Both the position numbers and the translations under genes were made by a program. Positions 59,837-64,000 of a stretch of DNA of 64,000 nucleotides are shown here, piece by piece. The notes under the pieces were generated by a model. That model had not been told where the DNA came from. It did not search any database and was given only the letters and a program-made list of their open reading frames with translations. Where the stretch lies: NCBI RefSeq assembly GCF_029873635.1, contig NC_080428.1:64641101-64705100 (forward strand), given 5' to 3'. Position 1 is the first letter of the stretch; each line of letters opens with the position of its first letter. This DNA is from Malania oleifera (taxonomy: Eukaryota > Streptophyta > Magnoliopsida > Santalales > Ximeniaceae).

Positions 59837-60066
59837 ATGTTTCTTGTGCAAGTACATGTAATGTTTTAGGTAGTATGAGATATTTTAGTTTTGAGAAAAT
59901 TTTCTTTTGGTATATGTAATCTCCCAGGACTTGAGATGTAACCACGGTATTCCTCCGCCATAAGTGAGGGTAAGTAATAAAATAAGTAGACCATTTTGCC
60001 TAATAAGGGATGATGAATCATATGAATAGTAAATTTCGAGGACGAAATTTTATAAGGAGGGGAGAA
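59837..60066 (+). other. Gypsy D 3' untranslated part and polypurine tract
   Basis: Non-coding element sequence ends in TTTCGAGGACGAAATTTTAT and AAGGAGGGGAGAA (60054-60066), the typical end of Tekay elements just before the 3' LTR. The reverse-strand ORF that starts here crosses the LTR border and is not a gene. Confidence 0.8.
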
Positions 60067-62086
60067 TGTGACAACCCGAATAAAAATGGTATTTAAAATA
60101 ATAAAGAAAAGGGAAATTATCAGAGGCCTCGTCGACAAACACAGGGGATTCATCGACGAAGCCATATTTCGTCGACGAGGAAATACCGAGAGAGGTTTTT
60201 TAGCAGACTGAATTTCGTCGACAAGGAGTGGATTTCTTATTATTGAAGGACTCGTTGACGAGATGACGTGGCTCGTCGACGAATCCAGCCCTATAAATAT
60301 CAAAAATTTAGATTTTAACTTCAAAATTAAGCAAACTCTCTCCCTCTCTCTCTCCTCCCTTCGGCTCCCTCTCCTTCTTTCTTTGATTTTGGGCCGAGTT
60401 TATGCCGGTTCGACAATTTGAAGCCACCACGACGCTCTTGAGGAAGTTCTCTCCAAATCTGCCGGAGTGGATCGTTGGTGAAGGCAAGTTGGAATTCATC
60501 CCTGAGTTGAGGTAAGACTTTTTAAGCCAAATTTGGTCTTACGGTAGTTATAGGAAATGATATACACGTGAAAATATTGAAGTTTAATACTAGGAGTTTT
60601 CATTTTCAGGGTGTTGATCAGGAAATCCTACGGGTGTGAGTTCAAAATTTATAGGGGCTTTCTCAGTAGCCAAGTAAGGAAATAAACTAAAACAGTTAGT
60701 TTTCACGCAAATTACTATTATTTATGAGCAAATTTATTTTCTAAAAAATATGTACAATATTTGAATATTAATGAATAAATGTACGTTTGGGAAAAATACT
60801 GTTATTATGCTGAAACGTGTATATATGTAGGAGATGTCAGATAGCATGATTTTTAGAATACAATGTATAGTTTTATATAGCAAATGTGTGGCGTGAAGAT
60901 TATTTTACGTGAAGAAATATTATGATATGATAATGATATGAATGAAGTATGGTTTGAGAAATTATGAAAGTATACAGTATATTATGATGTTAACAAATAC
61001 ATGATAAATTGATTATTTTCATAATGACGTATTTGTGTATGATTTCGACACGAGACCATATTTATATATGATTCCGGTGCGAGGCCGTGTATATATGAAA
61101 TGATTTCGGCGTGAAGCCGTGTATATATGAAATGATTTCGGCACGAGGTCGTATTTATGAAATGTTCGGCACGAGGCCGCATTTATGAAATTTTGAAAAA
61201 TGATATATTATCATGTATTATATGTTATCAGAACCAGGATGTTAGTTTAGTTTAGTTCAAGAGCACGGTACCGTGGCTATATGTATATAAGATATCTATG
61301 TTTAGATTAGTGCTAACCACCCCACGAGGGGGTGGGAGATGGATAGTTGATGTGGCTTTCAGTAGAGTGTGGACGTCCACCTGGCAGTCTGAACCAGGGT
61401 GTGGCGGGCCCATCGTACTTACAGACATTTTTAACTTGGCAGTGGTCGGCCAACCATTATGGTGTCCCGCGTTCGGGCTGCACAATCCGTCATGGGGGGT
61501 AATACATGACATCAGCTAGCTATTCATCCTAGGTATGTTTTCAGTATTATCAGTTATAACAGATGTTTTATGAACATTATGATTTATTAATAAATATGAA
61601 AGTATATAAGGATTCAGTATAATATGATGAATGTTTACAGATATATGAAATATACTGTATATCTATATTACTATTAAATGTTCATGTTGTCACACAACTA
61701 TATTTAGTTTACTTCTTTTACTGAAAAGTGTCTCACCCCCGAACTTAATTAATTTTCAGGAGACCCTGAAAGACTGGCTGGTCGTGGCCGCCGTTGAGTT
61801 TGTCGAGTTACCCCGTTAGGAGGGTAACTCTTATACTAGGATCAGTAAATTTTTGTTGTATAATCCTAGGGTTATTTTGATATTTTGAAAATTGTATATA
61901 AATACTGTATTTTGAGAATGAAGTAGACTCTAATATTATGTAATTAATGGTTTGATGGATGGAATTTATTTTTACTGCTGCTTAGGTTTCCACTGTGTAT
62001 GTCAGGCTATCCCCGCTACCCACGGGTTCAGGTTAATGTTGTTATTATTTATGTTTGTTTTGTGATAAGTGAAGGGGGTCGTTACA
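60067..62086 (+). repeat. 3' LTR of Gypsy element D
   Basis: 2020 bp, starting TGTGACAACC and ending GGTCGTTACA, followed by TATTA. It carries the same motif array (60125-60285), TATA box (60292-60301) and tandem repeats (61030-61190) as the 5' LTR. Short ORFs in it (for example 61298-61519) recur in the 5' LTR and are LTR sequence. Confidence 0.95.
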
Positions 62087-62091
62087 TATTA

Positions 62092-62959
62092 AGGAGCATG
62101 CATATTACCATGCTACACATCCATACTCGATTTATGTCACTGAGTGTATTAGTGTGGTGACCATTGATGGGTTTAGTTACGAATATGAGTGTAATGAATG
62201 CTGCTTTGATCCCATGCTAGTATATGTGATGAACAAGATTGAATTAAGAAGATGTTATATGGATAATAGTCATATTGTGCACACTTAAGGTTTGGGTTAT
62301 ATAATTGTTTTCGATATTTATGTGTCGCCTAGGTGGGACTTGGGAGATTGTTAGGAAATTTTAATTTCCTATTGTGGGCTCACATCTTTAAGAACAATTA
62401 TTTTACTGGACTATTTTAACATTTGTTGGGTATGAGCTTTGCAATGTGTAGAAGCCCAATACTACGTTAATTTTGGATAGATGGGCTTTTAAAATTAACC
62501 TAGTATATAAAGAAAGTATAATAGGGTTGTGGTCCCCAAGTCAAATCAGAAACAGTTTTCACGTTCTTATTTTCCCCATCTAAAGAGAAGAACACAAGTG
62601 AGACACTGTGAGATTTGATTGTGGAAGATCAAAACTCTCCGCCAAAAGTTGTTGGACAATCAAATGAGACACATCTATGGATCTAAGTGTTTATTCCGCA
62701 TTTAGTATGGATTTAGGTATTTATTCCGCATTTAGTTTTATTAATTGAATAACATGATGATCTTGGGTTATTTGATTTATGGATTAAAGTTAATTCCAAC
62801 AAACCATAGAGAGATAAAAAATCAAAAACCCATGATGGGTGGTCGATTTCCTCTCCCCTTAACTCTATCAGACCGTAAACTGGCTTAGTGGCCTCCAACT
62901 TACCTATATATTCTCAATTTGGTCGATTTGGGTGGATCATTTTACACAAACCTAATGCT
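62092..62959 (+). repeat. Copia 3' end and LTR-like sequence
   Basis: GGTGGGACTTGGGAGATTG stands before TGTTAGGAAATTTT at 62349, the polypurine-LTR junction common in Copia elements. A TATA-like AGTATATAAAG lies near 62502. 62690-62740 holds a short tandem repeat (TATTCCGCATTTAGT). It is split from 50104-50438 by Gypsy D. The LTR end was not found. Confidence 0.5.
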
Positions 62960-64000
62960 TTGTAAGTATTGTAATTAAAATTTTGATAATAAGAATAGGG
63001 TCATTTAGGGATAACGAGAAGAAAAATATTGATAAAAAATTAACTCTCATCCTCTTAATTTAATGGTTGAGATGAGTTTGCTGTCAATAAAATATTTTTA
63101 TTATATTATGAACTCGTCATAAACCATATAAAATTTAAGATATTAATTTTTATAAAGAGGGTAAGTTTTTTTTTTTTGCTCGGAACTCAACTTTTCAGTA
63201 AAAAATAATAATCTAAAATTTTGTTTGGATGTAAATATCCTTTACTAGCTAATTCAAATTGAACAAATATTAAGAAAGAGACAAGAGATTAATTTTTTGC
63301 ATTCTAATTTTCTTCAACATTAGATGTACATTAAATAAAATTTTAGAATTTTCACATCACCAATTAATGAAATATAATTCTCATATACATTTCATATTTC
63401 AATTTTAAAATTAATATTTCTTTTGTTGACGTTTCCATCCTTTTCAATTATGGTACCTATCTTACTCACGTAAATCATGTTTTAGTTTTTTTTTTTTCAA
63501 AATATGAGATTGGGAGGAAGATGAATCACTCTCGCACTTTTGTAACTGATACTTGAGGATCACATTAATTTCTTTTCAATTATTTAATTATTTTATTATG
63601 TTTTTAATATAAATATTTATGCGTAAAATGTTGAATTAGAGTGTTCTTTTGGTCAATTAACTAGTAAAAGGAAGGTTAATCATTTGACCTGACTTACCCT
63701 TAAATCTTGTTTTCTTGTACTATTCTTCCTTTGGGAGCACTATATGACTAGCCACTCACCCCATTGCACTGACTTACCCTCAAAAATAAATTTTATAAAA
63801 AAAGGTTGGTAAATTTCAGGCATAAGTTTTCTCCTAAAAAAATTGATAATAAATATAGTTTAATTATAATTGCAATACCAAAGGAGCTGAATAATTTAAA
63901 TCTATTTTATCTATTGCATCATCAAAGAAAAAAAAATTGGAAAGAAAAATTAATTATGTTATGTTTGGGAGCATGAATTTCGGACCTTAGATTTAGATAT
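62960..64000 (+). repeat. Duplicated locus, copy IV (downstream part, runs off the window)
   Basis: 62965-63680 follows 47225-47955 in order (AATAACGAGAAGAAAAA-type text; TTTTGTTTGGATGTAAA; GATTGGGAGGAAGAT). The ORF part is absent on the left. The sequence continues past the window end. Confidence 0.8.

Noticed and set aside
59866..60324. 152-codon minus-strand ORF
   Set aside because: Crosses the border between Gypsy D internal sequence and its 3' LTR. It reads antisense through the TCGTCGACGA array.
1..64000. CRISPR array, prophage, operon or bacterial defence system
   Set aside because: Gene structure, splice sites, LTR elements and tRNA-Met primer sites show plant nuclear DNA. No regular spacer-repeat array is present.

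Overview
The window looks like nuclear DNA of a dicot-type flowering plant. It is AT-rich, has many microsatellites, and is built mainly from plant Copia and Gypsy LTR retrotransposons primed by initiator tRNA-Met (TGGTATCAGAGC primer sites). It also holds a LINE fragment, a non-autonomous hAT element and a few exons of ordinary plant genes. I saw no rRNA, tRNA gene, CRISPR array, plasmid or bacterial-type operon. The species cannot be named from this sequence.

Layout. 1-8512 is a nested stack: a Copia element (206-7000) with a 2 kb solo Gypsy LTR (3338-5395) inside its reverse transcriptase, itself inside older LTR sequence. 8513-10110 resembles a Tat/Athila-type LTR. 10648-13145 is the first copy of a locus duplicated in this window; other copies start near 30132 and 41053, with partial copies near 37740 and 62960. 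Three copies keep a TATA box and a short ORF of about 48 codons. 14040-17095 is a decayed minus-strand Copia pol. 17967-18079 is one well-preserved minus-strand exon of a ClpF-like Clp-protease adaptor gene. 19425-21690 is a LINE split by a solo LTR with a perfect target duplication. 22640-29230 holds a Gypsy chromodomain fragment, a Copia gag fragment, and a fairly young Copia whose 3' LTR ends 21 bp before the last exon of a mitochondrial lipoyl synthase gene (29252-29386).

33192-35882 contains a candidate minus-strand host gene (5' exon, ATG exon, Lys/Glu-rich exon) with a Copia LTR in its first intron and a 1.04 kb hAT element in or next to its first exon. 38337-40260 is a rearranged Copia/LTR patch. 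41897-46132 is a structurally complete Gypsy element with 520 bp LTRs, internally deleted, inserted in the third copy of the duplicated locus. 47955-50438 holds SIRE-like and Copia fragments. 50444-62086 is an 11.6 kb Tekay/Del-type Gypsy with 2 kb LTRs, TATTA target duplications and a solo LTR-like insert. 62092-64000 is a Copia 3' end and the last partial copy of the duplicated locus.

The elements do not form a pathway. The value of the window is its insertion order, the three or four host-gene pieces among the elements, and a small unrecognised ORF family. No clearly new biological system was found; the strongest candidates are listed as findings.
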